Source: Microbacterium album (lineage in GTDB: Bacteria; Actinomycetota; Actinomycetes; Actinomycetales; Microbacteriaceae). Taken from it: 64,000 nt of DNA. Of this stretch, positions 62,344-64,000 are shown one piece after another. The number at the start of each line of letters is the position of its first letter. Position 1 is the stretch's first letter. The notes under the pieces are model-generated. The model searched no databases. It was not told the DNA's origin and worked only from the letters and a program-made list of their open reading frames with translations. The position numbers and the translations under genes are program-made. Where the stretch lies: the NCBI RefSeq assembly GCF_014643695.1, contig NZ_BMJY01000003.1, positions 296,132-360,131 on the forward strand, written 5' to 3'.

Positions 62344-62390
62344 TTCTTTCTGTACGGGGGCGGTGCGGCCTCCTCCCCGCTCTTGCCCGC

Positions 62391-62867
62391 CTCGGTTTCG
62401 ACTCCGCGGCTCCGCCGCTCCGCTCGACCCGTTTCGACTCCGCGGCTCCGCCGCTCCGCTCAACGAGCGACCAAAAGCCCGTACCCCTACCCACCCACCT
62501 CAACCCGGTGCGAGCGCGCAGCGCGAGCGTGCGGGCGCGAGTGCGCCCGCCAACCAGGCGCGCAGCGCCGGCGCGCTGAAGCGCAGCGGAAGCGCCTCCC
62601 TCGCGGAGCGGCCCCACCGGGGCCCGACGCGTGGGAGGAAAAGAAAAAAGCGCGAGCGTGCGGGCGCGAGTGCGCCCGCCAACCAGGCGCGAAGCGCCGG
62701 CGCGCGAAGCAAAGCGAAGCGCCTCCCCCGAGGAGCGGCCCCTCGGGGCCCGACGCGTGGGAGAGAAAAGAAAGGAGCGCGCAGCGCGAGCGTGCGGGCG
62801 CGAGTGCGCCCGCCAACCAGGCGCGCAGCGCCCGCGCGCTGAAGCGCAGCGGAAGCGCCTCGTGGTG
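62391..62867. repeat. Composite repeat array between converging genes (locus D)
   Basis: Two copies of the gtttcgactccgcggctccg element (62391-62429, 62429-62468) are followed by three tandem copies of a longer module (starting near 62508, 62650 and 62777), each with gcgagcgtgcgggcgcgagt, a GCGGGCGC-GAGT-GCGCCCGC hairpin, aggcgcg-agcgc and ending in a purine-rich aggaaaagaaaa tract. The same pair of modules is at 33152-33375 in single copy. The frames through it encode repetitive Arg/Ala peptides; I take them as non-coding. Confidence 0.9.
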
Positions 62868-64000
62868 CTACCCGGAAGGACCGCGGGGTCGGGTGAGGGC
62901 GTTGGGTGCGGGTCGGTAGGTGCCGCGTCTGTCGATCCAGGGTGGCGCTTTGATGACGGGGGTGCCGTTTCGCATGCGGATGTCCCATCCGGAGCGGTCG
63001 AGGTTGTGGTGATGCCACCAGCACAGGAGCACACCATTGTCGGTATGCGTGGGGCCACCGTTTGCGTGTTCGTCGACGTGGTGGATCTCGCACCAGGCGG
63101 CGGGGATGGTGCATCCGGGGATGATGCATCCGCCGTCGCGGGCGGTGATCGCCCGGCGTTGGTGGGCGTTGAACACCCGCTCCGGGCTGCCGAGGCGGAT
63201 GATCCTTCCGGTGCGGTCGTGGATCACCTTCTGCACGGCCCCGGTGCACGCGATCCGGTGCGCGGTCGATACGGGGACGGGGGTGTCGTCGATCGTCGCC
63301 GCGGCGGTGGGGTCGTGGAGGTCGTCCTCGGCGACGGTGACCACGAGCGTCGGGGCGGCACCGCCGAGCGTCGGTGTCTCCGCCGCCTTCGCGGCGGACT
63401 GGATGATCACGGCGAGCACGTCGTGCCGTTTCTGGGTGTTCGTGCGGGGGTCGTGCACCGCCTCATCGGGTGACCAGCCCTCGGTTTCGTCCCGGTCTTC
63501 GGGGTCGGTGGGGGTGAAGCGGACGGCGGGGTTCAGGTGCGCATCCAGCAGTCGCTGCAGCCCCGCGGCGACCTCCGGGAGCAGCGCGCCCCGTAGTGGG
63601 ACGACTCCGTCCCGGGGCGTGCCGAGGGTGAGACCCCGGTTGCGGGCGGCACGTTCCGCGTCAGGTTCGGGGCCGTCCTGGTCCAGGTACGCCGCCCAGG
63701 TGCGCGCGTGCACCTCGACTTCCGCGAACGTGGGCGGAATCATCCCGGCCTGCTCTTCCAGGGCGCCAGTGGCGTACGCCACTGTCGTGGCTTCGGCCGC
63801 GTCGAACTCGACCGGGTCAGCACGATCCTCCACCCGCGCGAGGGCACTGGTGATCTCGTGCGCGGCATCCGCGCCGAGCACACCGTCTCGTAGTGCTTGG
63901 CCGACGTGGGGGAACCGGGCCGGGAGTTCCTCCCCGGTCAACGACACCCGGGGCCGGGTGCGCTTGTCCAACCGGATACGGGCGTTGATCGTCTTCGCCG
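62868..64000 (-). CDS. DUF222/HNH endonuclease-domain protein (5' part outside window)
   Basis: The visible 377 residues belong to the DUF222-HNH proteins found in many copies in Microbacteriaceae. The upstream edge reads AKTINARIRLDKRTRPRVSL, still coding, so the start lies beyond 64000. The C-terminal part has the HNH site: RRAITARDGGCIIPGCTIPA, CEIHHVDEHANGG (His-His), THTDNGVLLCWWHHHNLD (Asn, His). These proteins are candidate nucleases of unknown role, often linked with mobile DNA. It lies next to the largest repeat array in the window. Confidence 0.92.
   Translation of the reverse strand, partial: AKTINARIRLDKRTRPRVSLTGEELPARFPHVGQALRDGVLGADAAHEITSALARVEDRADPVEFDAAEATTVAYATGALEEQAGMIPPTFAEVEVHARTWAAYLDQDGPEPDAERAARNRGLTLGTPRDGVVPLRGALLPEVAAGLQRLLDAHLNPAVRFTPTDPEDRDETEGWSPDEAVHDPRTNTQKRHDVLAVIIQSAAKAAETPTLGGAAPTLVVTVAEDDLHDPTAAATIDDTPVPVSTAHRIACTGAVQKVIHDRTGRIIRLGSPERVFNAHQRRAITARDGGCIIPGCTIPAAWCEIHHVDEHANGGPTHTDNGVLLCWWHHHNLDRSGWDIRMRNGTPVIKAPPWIDRRGTYRPAPNALTRPRGPSG

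Noticed and set aside
62487..62842. Repetitive Arg/Ala-rich frames through the repeat array
   Set aside because: Peptide periodicity follows the DNA repeat; no start context, and the reading differs between loci.
62508..62867. Possible CRISPR array at the tandem repeats
   Set aside because: Units are about 130 nt, near-identical over their whole length with no unique spacers of constant size, and no cas genes are present.

Overview
The window is high-GC, leader-poor actinobacterial DNA. Gene content points to Microbacteriaceae, most likely a Microbacterium or close relative. The evidence is a complete dcw cell-wall/division cluster with sepF and a YggS-family gene, the idsA / Rv2175c-like / PASTA kinase / class II aroG synteny of actinobacteria, the ftsR-FHA locus, a DUF222-HNH gene, and many genes whose -10 element (TANNNT, often TAGGCT) sits only 6-9 nt before the start codon, as expected for leaderless mRNAs.

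Positions 1-15900 (minus strand) hold the dcw cluster in the order mraZ, rsmH, ftsL-like, ftsI, murF, mraY, murD, ftsW, murG, murC, ftsQ, ftsZ, yggS-like, sepF. Most junctions overlap by 4 nt. murE is missing from its usual place between ftsI and murF. Upstream of mraZ are GTGG boxes at 10-nt period, the likely MraZ operator. A DUF3040 gene with a strong terminator follows. Positions 15990-25622 hold a polyprenyl synthase, an Rv2175c-like DNA-binding protein, a four-LysM lysozyme-like protein, a PASTA Ser/Thr kinase, DAHP synthase, PlsC and a long-chain acyl-CoA ligase: envelope, signalling and lipid functions.

Positions 25650-45400 hold a highly structured leader before a small DUF1801 protein, peptide deformylase coupled to a MinD-like ATPase with a long acidic arm, pyruvate carboxylase, an orphan ParA, two MerR regulators (one FtsR-like) with an OdhI/GarA-like FHA protein, a CopC-like protein, lipoamide dehydrogenase, a CYTH protein, a YihY/BrkB membrane protein, a small prepilin-peptidase-like protein, smpB, ftsX, ftsE, a sugar-porter MFS protein and ZapE. 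Positions 45355-53670 hold an ABC exporter pair, aminopeptidase N, a small acidic protein coupled to an Rv2629/Vms1-like protein and a DUF72 protein, and a flavin monooxygenase-like enzyme.

Positions 53677-64000 are more accessory: a degenerate tRNA-like sequence, an ABC-F protein preceded by a three-codon leader peptide (M-R-I-stop) and alternative hairpins, a YdeI-like protein, a thioesterase, a phosphodiesterase, a KTSC protein, a fatty acid desaturase that appears to start at ATC, a PaaK-like ligase, a membrane protein/lipoprotein pair, a large repeat array and a DUF222-HNH gene cut by the window end. A family of GC-rich repeats occurs at four places, all between converging genes. No CRISPR array, insertion sequence, rRNA or prophage was seen.
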